Assembly: GCA_009768925.2 (NCBI GenBank)
Contig: VHIT02000040.1
Coordinates: 1 to 64,000, forward strand
DNA length: 64,000 nucleotides
Direction of reading: 5' to 3'
DNA from: Cryptosporidium bovis
Taxonomy: Eukaryota > Apicomplexa > Conoidasida > Eucoccidiorida > Cryptosporidiidae
The first letter of the stretch is position 1; every line of letters starts with the position of its first letter. Shown here piece by piece: positions 29,540 to 39,333 of this stretch. Made by a program: the position numbers and the translations under genes. Below the pieces are notes generated by a model. The model had not been told where the DNA came from, ran no database searches, and saw only the letters and a program-made list of their open reading frames with translations.

Positions 29540-31489
29540 CTATTCATTGTAAAATAACGTTTCTGGCCACCATTCGAAAATAGGTTCCAGTCTAATTTCC
29601 AAAATGCTAGTTGGAAGTGTGAGGTTAAAGTTATTCAACACATTTGGGTGCACAACTCCCATAATACCAATGGGGATTTCCTTGTTTGAATATGTCTTTT
29701 CAAGATCGAATTTGTGTATATTGTAATCAAACTCAAGTTTCTGAATAACAATTTGAACACACCTTGTAGGTAAGAATGTAGGGTCATGAATTTCCTTTAA
29801 ATAATACATCCCAATATAATTAGGGTGTATTGAATTGACGTCCTCGACAGAGTATCTGGCAATAAGTCCAAGTTTCCCCAGAAGATGGTCTAAAAACCCG
29901 TGTATTTCCTCCAATCCGCTTCCAGAAGCGTTGCTGTATGCAATGGAGACCCTTTTATCATTTCTGGATCCAGACGGAGCGCTGTTATCCAAAGTAACAA
30001 CATCCCCAACTTCAAATACCCTTTGTGGGAGTGGCAAACTTTTGTTTGACTCCATTGTTTTAAGCAGTGATTGGATAAGTGTTGTTCTGACTATCTCAAA
30101 TTCGCTTGTTTTTGCATTCTTCAAAACTGCTGCTGGATAATTCAGGTTGTAACCTATGAAATCAATGGGAGAATTTGCTAATTTAAAATCTTCCTGTCTG
30201 AGCAAATATTCAAAGCAATCAGAGTGCTTACAAAGTGCCCAGTTTTGTGCCTCTGATATTCCCTCAATTGAGAGCTCTCGTTTCACTATTTCAACTCCGA
30301 GATTTAATTTATCTAGTTCACAGAAGTCAAGTCTTCTCTCGACAATTTTATTGTATCCATATGATATTCCGATATCTTCAAAAAGGTCCACCGGATGCAA
30401 AACGTCAGATCTGTTAATTGGAACGCTACATCTCAAAGTTTCTTCGCCCTTATCGTTGTTGATTTCCGAAGAAATCATCATCTTCTTCAAAATTAATTTC
30501 GTGGTTTCGACATCAAGTGGTGGTGTTATTCCGAGCAATTTAGAAGCATCATTCACATTCACATCAAATAGTATGTCATCGATACAGGGAGTTACAACCT
30601 CATAATTCCCGTTTCCAAGGGTTTTGTATTTGTGTGGATGTGGAGGATATACATTATGCTCATACTCAACTATAACTGGTTCAATCTCAAATTGTTTCTT
30701 GCAATATAAAGAAAAGGAAGAAACTATTTGGTTTAAAACAATATGTGCTCTGTTGTAGTCCGTAGCAGTTACTTCTATAAAAACATCTTTTGTTTCAAGT
30801 GTTATTTTACTGTGATTGCCATTTATTAATGGTGGTACAGACAATACTGTTCCATTGCTGTCTGTAACTACAGGCAAAAGTTCAAAAGGAGTAACTAGAG
30901 GAACATAGTGTCTTAGTTGTTGGTGTTTACCGAGAAACTCTAGTAATTGAGTTCCGTTTAATTCTTTATCTCCAACCAAAGGAACAAAGTTAATACTATC
31001 ATGTGACTTTGCATCATAGTAAAAGGGCCCCTTTATTTTATTTAAATCATGCGTACCTATTGATACAAGAGATCTCTTTCTGCATATATTGTGGTGTAGT
31101 TTCTCTTGAAAATCGATAAAACTCCTATAGTTATCTTCATTGAATTCAATATCCCTAAGTATTGCACACAAAACAAAGGGTCGAATGTCAGATATTGGTT
31201 TCTTGACTATCATCTTCTCTCTTTCACCTGAATTAGTAAGAATGTATTTTGGGGGATTCGAACCACCAACAAAGCACCTCAGTGCGATCGCCAATCCCTC
31301 TAAACAAAGTATATCCGGTCTGTTTGCAGGTATCTCTATTTTAGCCAATTTGTCGCCGTTACTTTCGTTTATCTCAGTTCCGTCAAGTTCCAGCCCATAC
31401 TGAAAACAAATGTCATCCAACCATTCCTCTGTTACTTTTCTATTCAAGAGTGACTCAAGTGCCCTGATGCTCACAGATACTACTGGCAT
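29540..31489 (-). CDS. Phenylalanyl-tRNA synthetase beta subunit, cytosolic type
   Basis: 649 residues, matching the archaeal/eukaryotic cytosolic beta subunit (about 590 in humans) and lacking the bacterial tRNA-binding domain. Visible landmarks: the N-terminal LNRKVTEEWLDDICFQYGLELDG, EIPANRPDILCLEGLAIALR, B3/4 editing-domain region around 100-250, B5-like INRSDVLHPVDLFEDIGISYGY, and the core with LRTTLIQSLLKTMESNKS and RVFEVGDVV. It pairs with an alpha subunit encoded elsewhere to charge tRNA-Phe and to edit mischarged Tyr-tRNA. Its start codon ATG is at 31487-31489. Single exon. Confidence 0.94.
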   Translation of the reverse strand: MPVVSVSIRALESLLNRKVTEEWLDDICFQYGLELDGTEINESNGDKLAKIEIPANRPDILCLEGLAIALRCFVGGSNPPKYILTNSGEREKMIVKKPISDIRPFVLCAILRDIEFNEDNYRSFIDFQEKLHHNICRKRSLVSIGTHDLNKIKGPFYYDAKSHDSINFVPLVGDKELNGTQLLEFLGKHQQLRHYVPLVTPFELLPVVTDSNGTVLSVPPLINGNHSKITLETKDVFIEVTATDYNRAHIVLNQIVSSFSLYCKKQFEIEPVIVEYEHNVYPPHPHKYKTLGNGNYEVVTPCIDDILFDVNVNDASKLLGITPPLDVETTKLILKKMMISSEINNDKGEETLRCSVPINRSDVLHPVDLFEDIGISYGYNKIVERRLDFCELDKLNLGVEIVKRELSIEGISEAQNWALCKHSDCFEYLLRQEDFKLANSPIDFIGYNLNYPAAVLKNAKTSEFEIVRTTLIQSLLKTMESNKSLPLPQRVFEVGDVVTLDNSAPSGSRNDKRVSIAYSNASGSGLEEIHGFLDHLLGKLGLIARYSVEDVNSIHPNYIGMYYLKEIHDPTFLPTRCVQIVIQKLEFDYNIHKFDLEKTYSNKEIPIGIMGVVHPNVLNNFNLTLPTSILEIRLEPIFEWWPETLFYNE

Positions 31490-32005
31490 TCTCTTGCGTT
31501 ATCTTCGTTATTATTGCTTACGATGCCTTTTTTCTCTTAATAAACCACTATTTTCGGAATTTAAATTGAAATTTATAAAAATGGTTGCCGCCCTCAGGTG
31601 TCCCTAAAAGACAAAAGGGCAAGCCTCAGCCTGAGTGCTTCAAGGTACGCACAAATTTGAGTAGAATTTTCATGATCATACCTTTCAAAAAGCGGTATCT
31701 CAATTAAGTTAATTTCGGACGAATTAGTATCATGCTACAGAGGGCGAGTGTAATTGGGTACTAAACCACTTTGCGAGGCCAGACCCTCACTCAGGAGCAG
31801 AACGCCTGCAGCTTAAAAGGAGCGATTAAATGCATTAACAAGAGACATGTAAATGGGAAAGATGACAGAGTTAGACAAAATATCCTGAAACCGATAAATT
31901 CCCCTATAATTATAACGAGTAGTTGCTATATACCACCTGTCTATCCGATGGCAAGTATACATAATATATATTCATAATTGTGTATGCGAACATGGAGTGC
32001 AAACA
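31490..32005. other. Gap between PheRS beta and eIF1A with GC-richer patches
   Basis: About 515 bases. Patches at 31580-31660 and 31745-31830 are clearly richer in G+C than the surroundings. A possible intron runs from GTACGC at about 31645 to a CTACAG near 31740, and the short frame before it reads GVPKRQKGKPQPECFK, but no convincing start codon joins it. It may hold 5' UTR exons, a very small gene or a noncoding RNA; I cannot decide. Confidence 0.3.
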
Positions 32006-32437
32006 CTAGATATCTTCGATATCTACACCTTCATTTTCGTCAAATTCAATTCCAACCTCATCGTATCCGTCTTCAAATATGTCAGCTTCGTTAATTTTCG
32101 TTGTTTCTGGTATCTCACCCTTGGACTTGAGAGCTCTCGCTTCATCTGGTGTATATTTGAGAATAATGTCACCTTTTGAATCTTGAAAGTCTCTTAAAGA
32201 AACCAAGACAATGTCTCCTGGGTTTACCCAAACTTTCTTCCTCATCTTACCCCTAATATGACAAAGACGCTTTTGTCCATCGAAACAATATGCATCGAGT
32301 CTTCCATTACCAAGCATTCTTTGGACTTGCCCGTATTCTTGTCCTTCTTCCTTAAAGACGAGTTCTCTTTTATCGCCTTCACTATCATTCTTTCCTCTCC
32401 TACGATTTTTACCACCCTTACCTTTATTCTTGGGCAT
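32006..32437 (-). CDS. Translation initiation factor eIF1A
   Basis: 143 residues, the usual size. The basic N-terminal tail [17 protein letters not shown], the S1/OB fold with [43 protein letters not shown] and [17 protein letters not shown], and the acidic C-terminal tail ([18 protein letters not shown]) are all present. eIF1A binds the ribosomal A site and promotes 43S scanning. Encoded on the minus strand without introns, 190 bases from the divergently read PWI gene. Confidence 0.96.
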   Translation of the reverse strand: MPKNKGKGGKNRRRGKNDSEGDKRELVFKEEGQEYGQVQRMLGNGRLDAYCFDGQKRLCHIRGKMRKKVWVNPGDIVLVSLRDFQDSKGDIILKYTPDEARALKSKGEIPETTKINEADIFEDGYDEVGIEFDENEGVDIEDI

Positions 32438-32627
32438 TTTTCAGCTTCTCAATGTTTTTTTAAATATTTTTCAATTTTATTTTAAAGTAATAATATTTTA
32501 TATTCGTTTTAAAATACTTGAAAAATGTCGACGCCAGGGGGATAAAAAAATAGCAATATATAGGGGTCGCGATTTAGGAGCGAAAGTGCCAAAATAAAAA
32601 TTAAAACGAAGGCAGAAATGTTGAATA

Positions 32628-33764
32628 ATGAATATAAGTGAAAAAAGAATAGATTTTTCAAGGATACCTCTTCATAAAGTTAGAAAGTGGGTCCACGACA
32701 AAGTTGGAACTGTTCTTGGATCTGAGGATGAGATACTTGTGGACTATTGCATGAATCAATTAATATACAAGACAAGAAAGTCGACAGCAGATGAAGAGTT
32801 TCAGATTTCACCTAAAGAGTTTTTGGAAAATGTTAAAGGTTTTTTAGGTGAGCATTCAAACAACTTTGTTTCCGAACTTTGGGATTTCCTCTACAAAATC
32901 ACACTGGAAGGCAATTTTGAAGACAGTTCCAACTCTAACAGAGATTTGGATGTAAATAACGACAATGACACTCGTCCTAGAGGGAGAAAGCCGAATAGAG
33001 GCAGAGGAGGCAGAAACGGTTACAGGAACAATGGTCACAGCGATGGAAGCAGCTACAGAAGGGATGTGAGAGGAAGAAATTATAACGACTATTACTCGAG
33101 AGAAGGATACTACAGGGACGATAGATTTAGATCAAAATCTCCGAGGAAAAGGTATTATGACAGAAGATACAATTATTCACGTGACAACAATCTTGCAAAA
33201 TTCCACGGTGAAGGCAGAGAAGTCAGGACATATGGGGAGTATAGAGGAGCAAATAGAGAGAATAGAGACCATAGGGAAAATAGAGATATTATAAATAACT
33301 TGGAGACGAAAATTGGGAGAGCAGGTAAAAGAATATATAGAACAAGGTCATTCAGTCGTTCTTTATCCCCTTTTTCTGACAACTCCAACTCGAGCTATAA
33401 AAATAATTCTTATCCAAAAAAGAAATATCGTGGTGAGGAGTACTTCGAATGTGGCTCTCCCGTTAAAATAGAGAACGTTTCAGATAACGACTTTGTTGTT
33501 AATCAGCTACACTCAACCTGTAGTTCAGGAAATTCGAATCCACGGACAAACTATAATGACAACACTGTTAAACAAAAGGAAACAGAGGGAGGAAAAAACT
33601 TGACCAATTCTGATCAAATTGACATAGAAGAAAAGCTTTTGAGAAAGAAGGCTCTTGAAATGATGAGACGGAGAAATAGCGACAACAATACCAGATCCAC
33701 TTCCGAGGAGAAGTTAAGGTCAATAGCACTTGAAAAACTCAAGGAGAAGAAGTTAATAAAGTAG
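32628..33764 (+). CDS. PWI-domain RNA-processing protein, SRm160-like
   Basis: 378 residues. The PWI domain covers about 8-93 (IPLHKVRKWVHDKVGTVLG, DYCMNQLIY, FVSELWDFLYKI) and is followed by a long Arg/Asp/Tyr/Asn-rich region (about 120-230) with RS- and RD-type dipeptides. This order matches SRRM1/SRm160, which joins exon-bound SR proteins and 3' end formation. In this copy the Pro of PWI is replaced (RKWVHDK), a change tolerated in the family. There is a second acidic/basic region and a final KLKEKKLIK. Start ATG at 32628; an out-of-frame ATG lies at 32618. Single exon. Confidence 0.83.
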   Translation: MNISEKRIDFSRIPLHKVRKWVHDKVGTVLGSEDEILVDYCMNQLIYKTRKSTADEEFQISPKEFLENVKGFLGEHSNNFVSELWDFLYKITLEGNFEDSSNSNRDLDVNNDNDTRPRGRKPNRGRGGRNGYRNNGHSDGSSYRRDVRGRNYNDYYSREGYYRDDRFRSKSPRKRYYDRRYNYSRDNNLAKFHGEGREVRTYGEYRGANRENRDHRENRDIINNLETKIGRAGKRIYRTRSFSRSLSPFSDNSNSSYKNNSYPKKKYRGEEYFECGSPVKIENVSDNDFVVNQLHSTCSSGNSNPRTNYNDNTVKQKETEGGKNLTNSDQIDIEEKLLRKKALEMMRRRNSDNNTRSTSEEKLRSIALEKLKEKKLIK

Positions 33765-34213
33765 TTGTATATCCCTCCTGTTCTGGCTCAGCTTTGAATT
33801 TGATTATAACGGCCACGCCAATTTCTATATATTTGTATATATTTGCATGCATGAAACGCATGCATAAGTGTACAAGGCTTAAATTCAAAACAATATTTAA
33901 ACAGGAAAAATATCTGATATAAATTTAAATTTAGCCTAAACAACACGTAATTTTTAAAAAATTTAAAAATAGCAATATTAAAATGCACATATTTGTACAT
34001 ATATATGTACAAATATATATTTATAATTTCTAGGTACAATTTTACAATCTTGCGATCATCTTATTATTATTAATTATTCCTTTAATCCCTGATTATCGTT
34101 ATTGCAATTTAAGAGAGAAGATAAAATAATTATTTGAAATATTTATATTTTTTGGTTTCGCCTGATAAACATTTTTTGTCTTTTTCTAAATTCTTCTACA
34201 ATACAATACATCC
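33765..34213. other. AT-rich upstream region of the oocyst wall protein gene
   Basis: About 450 very AT-rich bases. TGCATGCA at 33844-33851 and GCATGC at 33858-33863 form a close pair, a known ApiAP2-type palindrome; TATATATTTG-type runs surround them. No coding frame is supported. Confidence 0.5.
33844..33863. promoter_or_regulatory. Paired GCATGC palindromes upstream of the oocyst wall protein
   Basis: TGCATGCA followed seven bases later by GCATGC, about 360 bases before the oocyst wall protein ATG. GCATGC is a recurring apicomplexan AP2 target motif; function at this gene is inferred. Confidence 0.45.
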
Positions 34214-37063
34214 ATGTATACAAATAGATGGTTATTTCTTCTGTACCTGGTATTCTCTCTTGCAGTGCGGAATGTTGAACTAAAGCCGGGGATTTCTGCA
34301 TCTCATGGAAAGATATTGGCCTCCGGTGCCACGAGTCGTCAAAATCAGCCAACTGCAGATGCTATTTCAGGTTTAGGAGCAGGTTCGGGCAACAGCTTAA
34401 GTTTAGGGTCAGGCTTAAATTCAGGTTCAAGCGCAACTCTAGGTGCAGGTTTAGGTTCAAATATAAATTCTAATAGTGGTGGGAGGACGTTTGTGCATGA
34501 TAAGGGAATGTTTACTCCTCCAAGGACGGAGCCACCAGTCCAACCCAAACTCATTTGTCCTAAAAACTTTGATTTAGTAGGTGATAGTTGTGTGTTTATA
34601 CAGACTATACCTGCAAATGTAGAATGTCCACATGGTTACGAGGTGTTAAAAAAAGATTTTAATTTGGAATGCATCAAGGTTAATTTGGTTGATGCTCGAT
34701 TTGACTGTCCAAATGGAAAACCACCAAAATTTCTAGAAAACAATGCCTTTTGTCCCTCAGAATACTTTGAGAACCCATCAATACGCTGTCCGAGTGGTAC
34801 TATTCAAAAAGATGACGAATGTATTACAATAGACACAAAGCCACCTACACTTAGTTGTTCTGAGGGCTATTCACTAGATGACAATTCAAATTGTAAGCAG
34901 GTTATTGAACATAAACCAATGTTAAACTGTCCCCCAGAAACCACACTAGACAAAACAACAATGGCTTGCGTTGCTAGAGTCATTGTAGAACCTCTGGAAG
35001 TCTGTCCTCCCGGAGCAATTCCAGTTAAGTCAAGGGATTTAGTTGACATGAAAAGTCTTTTAAACAGAATAAGTACTCGAAGAGAAGAAACTCAGCATAG
35101 ATATTTGCAAGAGATTCCAACTTTGGGTTTAATGAACCAAAAAAAAGGTCAAGCAACTCGAGGAAATTCACCTAATTCCAGTAGTAGTGATATGAGCACC
35201 AGCAATATGAGCAATGGCTATAAAAGCAATATCAATAACAACAGTAATATAAATAATGGTTATAAAAGCAGCACTAATGCCAATAACAGCCATAATATGA
35301 ACAATACAGGCAGGAATGGTAACAGCAGTTATGAAAACGGCAATAACAAGGTAAACATCGGAACTGGAAATTACATCCCGGTTTCAAATAATGCAGGCCA
35401 ATTTAGCCAAGGTAGTTCGGGAGCGAATGGTAATAAACAAATGAGCAACAATTTGATAAACAAAAATACACAGGAAGAACAAGTAGACACATTTTATCAG
35501 GCGCTTTATGACTCAAGCAAAGACCTAAAGAATAGTGGTGGTATCATTAATGAGTCTTTATTGGGAGACGAAATTATTTGTTTGATATTAAAGTACACAA
35601 CACCGCATGTGGAGTGTCCGCCAGGACTTGAATTATCCAAAGACGGGATTTGCACTCACTATGATAGCTTTACTCCAAAAAAAACATGTGAAGGTGGAAT
35701 AGAACCAGACAGTGATAATATGTGCGTAATAGAAAAGCTACTACCTGCCGAGGTGGAGTGCCCCAAAGGATATACCTTGGACATCATGAGTGGAATGTGT
35801 GTGAAAAAAGAAACAGAGGAAATTATATGCCCAGAAGGCACAACATTGAACAAAAAGACAATGAAATGTGAAGTAGATCCAAAATGTCCCGAATCATTTA
35901 CAATGAACAATTCAACATTGATTTGCGAGAGGGAAAAAACAGTTCCTCCCCATTCAAAATGTCCGGAAGGAACTGAGTATGACGAGGAGTCTGACTCATG
36001 CAAGACAAAAGATGCTCAACTACCTTTAATTATGTGTCCAGAAGGATATGAACAGCGAGGTGATGACTGTGTACTGGAGAAAAACATTCCCGCTTCATTT
36101 TATTGCCCCCCTGACTATTATCAGACAAATAAAAATGCATGTGTGAAGTGGTACCAAGACTATATGTTACAGTGTCCGCAATTTTTGGAGTTAAAAGAAG
36201 AATCATTTGCATACAGAACAGATTTGATACCACCACCTGGAGCTGGAAGAGGCCCAGTCGTTCCGTTTATAGAGGTAGGGAGAAGATTGCAGGAGTATGG
36301 TAGCAGCAGGTACAATCAATTTTCTGATATGCAAGTTGGTATGGGACTTGGAAATGATATTTATGTTAATCATGGACACAGAAATACAGATATGGAAGGA
36401 GAAAGAGGGTTGTACAATAATCAGAACAGAGAGCGAGTACAGAAACAGCAATTTGAGAGCTTAAGCTCACAAACACCAATAGTGATAAGGAGTTATAAAA
36501 CAAGAGGAATGGTTTGCTTTGGTTGGGGTCGCAGATACAAAATGATTGTAAACTGTCCAGAAGGGACAGTACTTTTGAATGAAAAGTGCGTGGAGACTAG
36601 AATTACGGAACCAGATAACGTATGTACAAAGGGGTATACTTACAATGAAGCAGAGATGGTTTGTGAATATCAAGAGAAGGCAATGCCAAATATGGAATGT
36701 CCGCCATTCACGAGCCTTACAATATCAGTAAATGGATCTCCCGTATGTCTTGGAAATAAAAGAGAACCTGCAGAAGTTACATGCCCAACTGGATTTGATT
36801 GGATAGCAAACACTCTTAATTGTCAGTCCCAGGAATTCGCTCAACCAAATATAGGTTGCGTGAAGGGTTACTCTATAGTTAAGGAAAAAACTGGAACATT
36901 TTGCCAAATGAGGAATACGATTAAACCAACTCCGAGTTGTCCACCTGAATATAGATACGACGACGTAAATAAAATATGCATATATGAGGTCAAACTTCAT
37001 GATGTGAGGGAAAGAAGCGAGTATATGCAAAATGTGAGAACGAACTTTTACTACACAAGTTAG
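34214..37063 (+). CDS. Oocyst wall protein (COWP family)
   Basis: 949 residues. A signal peptide is visible (MYTNRWLFLLYLVFSLAVRN). The mature part is built from repeated modules with cysteines about every 10-14 residues in the form C-P-x-G..C, with Pro-Pro before many of them (for example CPPGLELSKDGICTH, CPEGTEYDEESDSC, CPEGYEQRGDDC). This is the COWP type I repeat; such proteins crosslink by disulfides into the inner oocyst wall. No membrane anchor follows. Two low-complexity inserts interrupt the array: a Gly/Ser-rich one at about 50-90 and an Asn/Ser-rich one at about 310-430. Which COWP number it is cannot be assigned without comparison. Single exon. Confidence 0.93.
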   Translation: MYTNRWLFLLYLVFSLAVRNVELKPGISASHGKILASGATSRQNQPTADAISGLGAGSGNSLSLGSGLNSGSSATLGAGLGSNINSNSGGRTFVHDKGMFTPPRTEPPVQPKLICPKNFDLVGDSCVFIQTIPANVECPHGYEVLKKDFNLECIKVNLVDARFDCPNGKPPKFLENNAFCPSEYFENPSIRCPSGTIQKDDECITIDTKPPTLSCSEGYSLDDNSNCKQVIEHKPMLNCPPETTLDKTTMACVARVIVEPLEVCPPGAIPVKSRDLVDMKSLLNRISTRREETQHRYLQEIPTLGLMNQKKGQATRGNSPNSSSSDMSTSNMSNGYKSNINNNSNINNGYKSSTNANNSHNMNNTGRNGNSSYENGNNKVNIGTGNYIPVSNNAGQFSQGSSGANGNKQMSNNLINKNTQEEQVDTFYQALYDSSKDLKNSGGIINESLLGDEIICLILKYTTPHVECPPGLELSKDGICTHYDSFTPKKTCEGGIEPDSDNMCVIEKLLPAEVECPKGYTLDIMSGMCVKKETEEIICPEGTTLNKKTMKCEVDPKCPESFTMNNSTLICEREKTVPPHSKCPEGTEYDEESDSCKTKDAQLPLIMCPEGYEQRGDDCVLEKNIPASFYCPPDYYQTNKNACVKWYQDYMLQCPQFLELKEESFAYRTDLIPPPGAGRGPVVPFIEVGRRLQEYGSSRYNQFSDMQVGMGLGNDIYVNHGHRNTDMEGERGLYNNQNRERVQKQQFESLSSQTPIVIRSYKTRGMVCFGWGRRYKMIVNCPEGTVLLNEKCVETRITEPDNVCTKGYTYNEAEMVCEYQEKAMPNMECPPFTSLTISVNGSPVCLGNKREPAEVTCPTGFDWIANTLNCQSQEFAQPNIGCVKGYSIVKEKTGTFCQMRNTIKPTPSCPPEYRYDDVNKICIYEVKLHDVRERSEYMQNVRTNFYYTS
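35185..35346 (+). repeat. Asn/Ser/Gly low-complexity run with GYKS units
   Basis: Inside the oocyst wall gene, codons aat/aac/agc dominate and the unit NGYKSN occurs twice in related forms. Such runs are prone to length change, so this is a candidate typing marker. Confidence 0.6.
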
Positions 37064-37126
37064 TTATTTAGTTAGACATCTATAAGAAATATAATGTAAT
37101 TCAAATGCAAAGTCACACTAGGATTT

Positions 37127-38857
37127 CTAAATGTTCAGTCTTTCTTTTTCGAGTTGAATAAATTTGTCAAAGCGAAGTGAAGTTAAACTCTCCTCTCCGT
37201 TTAGAAGTGCTTGAGTTCTGGAAAGCAATATCCAATTGTGGATAATACTTGGATGGATTTGAGTATCACCAGGTGAAAGTTTTTGGCGAATTTCAACAAA
37301 TTTGTCGGCAATATACTCTTGTGTTGATTTGTCAAAATGAATCATTTCTTCGCAACTACTTACAATAGAAATGTAAAGCCCAAGGTAATTTATAAGTTCT
37401 CTTTCTAAATTAAACGGCTCTTTATTCTCAATTTTTCCTTTGGCTGTCACCTTATATTTGGAACTAATAGAAATGTCTAATTGACTACACACAACACTTT
37501 TCCCGTTGTCTGAAAGGATAATGTTGTTGGTTTCGGTTTCTATTGGAACTTGATACGCAGGGAACCCGTAGTTCACTCTCCCATAATTGACCAAAGACGC
37601 AACATTTGACATGTTCTCAATTCCCCTGCTGGCCAACTCACCTTCTTGCAGTGTAGTTTCGTCAATAACAACAATGTTTCTATAAAGAGGGAATTGAAGG
37701 CTTCCTGTAATAAATTTGTTCTTCTCCTCATCAAAATGAGGAGTTATATGTGAATTGTTTATTGTAGATATGTCCAAATCCAGCCACGTGATTCTTGAGA
37801 TGTTTCTCTGCAAAAACTCCCTTAGTCTTTTTACAAACCCCTTATCACAAAAAGATATATGTAAAACAATAGGAGGCAACTTATAGTGATTATCAACTTC
37901 ATTCCTCGATTCAAACTGAAGTTTACGCCTGTTACATATACAAAGTAAAATGTACTCAGCCAAAACGTAGTTATCCTCACATACACTTTTAGCAATATAA
38001 TTAACTGCCATATTATATAAGTCTGCTACTGTCTCCAAATTTGGAAACTTGATTTTAATCAAACTATTTAAAATTTCACAAACGTGTTTTGGAGGCAATA
38101 CATTACCCTTAAAACCATCATATCCCACTTCAACACAACGTATAGGAGAGTAGCTTGGTATTTTCTTATAGGAAATAACGTGAAAAGTAAGCGAGTACCT
38201 TGATTCTTTCTCTTCAACATATTTACAAGTGTTACGTTCTTTGGAATCAAAGTGATTCTCGAGCAAAATATCGTCGTTTTTCTCATTCACATCCTTGAAT
38301 TCAACAATCGAAATAATATCGAGCATCTCATTCAATTTTACTTCATGAAGTACTTGGGATTTACTATCGGAGTAATTTAAACTGCTGTTCTTCACTCTAG
38401 AAAATTCTTCGCTTAAATTGAAGTTTTCAAAATCTTCAAAACTATCTAGTTCCTTGGTAAAATCATATAATTTGATTACACAATCCTCAAATTTGTCTTC
38501 GCAAGGGTTGTAAGAAAGATCTTCACTATTTACATCCAAAAAATAGGTGCCGAAAAGGGTATTTGTCGGAATGGAGGCGAAAGTATAGACATTTCTGGAT
38601 CCAAATCTTCCAATCTTAAATTGGGAGCGGTGTTCGTCAAAGGACTCGCAACTAAAAGGGTCCAATAAAAACTCATCATTGCTTTGAGAATCAATCAGGG
38701 AATGCACGTAAATCTCCTGCTCCAAAAAGTATCTAATCATCCCCCTCATCCTTGTGTATCCCCCGATCTTGCCTCCAAACTCCCTTTTGGACATAATCTC
38801 ATCGAGACTCGTGTACCCCGTGTTGAGGGCCTCCAAAATTCTTTCTTCTACACCCAT
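37127..38857 (-). CDS. MCM-binding protein (MCMBP/ETG1)
   Basis: 576 residues. The C-terminal half carries the family blocks: EYILLCICNRRKL, KLPPIVLHISFC, FITGSLQFPLYRNIVVIDE with TTLQEGELASRGIENM, and VASLVNYGRVNYGFPAY followed by IILSDNGKSVV. In animals and plants this protein binds MCM complexes and helps to unload them from chromatin after S phase. The N-terminal 120 residues include RFGSRNVYTFASIP and a VEFKDV segment, and a linker at about 130-240 is acidic and poorly conserved. The assignment rests on the order of these blocks. Converges with the oocyst wall gene, 63 bases apart; divergent from the splicing factor. Confidence 0.85.
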   Translation of the reverse strand: MGVEERILEALNTGYTSLDEIMSKREFGGKIGGYTRMRGMIRYFLEQEIYVHSLIDSQSNDEFLLDPFSCESFDEHRSQFKIGRFGSRNVYTFASIPTNTLFGTYFLDVNSEDLSYNPCEDKFEDCVIKLYDFTKELDSFEDFENFNLSEEFSRVKNSSLNYSDSKSQVLHEVKLNEMLDIISIVEFKDVNEKNDDILLENHFDSKERNTCKYVEEKESRYSLTFHVISYKKIPSYSPIRCVEVGYDGFKGNVLPPKHVCEILNSLIKIKFPNLETVADLYNMAVNYIAKSVCEDNYVLAEYILLCICNRRKLQFESRNEVDNHYKLPPIVLHISFCDKGFVKRLREFLQRNISRITWLDLDISTINNSHITPHFDEEKNKFITGSLQFPLYRNIVVIDETTLQEGELASRGIENMSNVASLVNYGRVNYGFPAYQVPIETETNNIILSDNGKSVVCSQLDISISSKYKVTAKGKIENKEPFNLERELINYLGLYISIVSSCEEMIHFDKSTQEYIADKFVEIRQKLSPGDTQIHPSIIHNWILLSRTQALLNGEESLTSLRFDKFIQLEKERLNI

Positions 38858-39109
38858 TATAGTCGATCTGTAGAAGTAAACCCTCCAAAATACTCTTCAT
38901 CAAGGCCTTTTCAGGAAAAAAAAATACATAGGCAATATCATCCAGAACCCCACAATTACCTGAAATTTAACATGCTATTTTAAAAAATACGCCTAGACTG
39001 TAGTGTAAGTTATTGCTATTTAACGATAATACGTTTTAATTGTAAGCAATTATTTAATTTGACTCCATATTCTATATTACCGGTAACTGGACAATGTCTT
39101 GTCTCGCAA
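38858..39109. other. Promoter gap between MCMBP and the splicing factor
   Basis: About 250 bases before a small frame at 39110. No clear motif seen. The two start codons of the divergent genes are 476 bases apart, including that small frame. Confidence 0.35.
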
Positions 39110-39328
39110 ATGAAGACACCCGCCAAAGAAGTAAACTTGTTGAGAGACGGATCTACAAGTGACAGAGTGAACAACTTGAATAAAGGCAAGTGTCAACAGT
39201 TAACATTGAAGTTGATAGAGGGTTTGGATACAAAGTTAGGACAAAGTTTGTATGTAATTGTATCAGGGGATTACCTAAAGGAGGTTGTTTTTAGATTAAT
39301 TTCTTTGGCAGGTTGTGAATTCATCTAG
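39110..39328 (+). CDS. Small ORF, uncertain
   Basis: 72 residues from an ATG (the frame opens earlier at a TTG, 39059). The composition is protein-like, ending LYVIVSGDYLKEVVFRLISL, and it stops six bases before the splicing factor start in a different frame. I recognise no family. It could be an upstream ORF in the 5' leader of the SRSF1-like gene, a micro-gene, or chance. Confidence 0.3.
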   Translation: MKTPAKEVNLLRDGSTSDRVNNLNKGKCQQLTLKLIEGLDTKLGQSLYVIVSGDYLKEVVFRLISLAGCEFI

Positions 39329-39333
39329 GAAAG

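Noticed and set aside
31771..31977. Frame of 68 codons beginning at TTG in the PheRS/eIF1A gap
   Set aside because: No ATG start and no homology pattern; kept only as part of an unexplained region.
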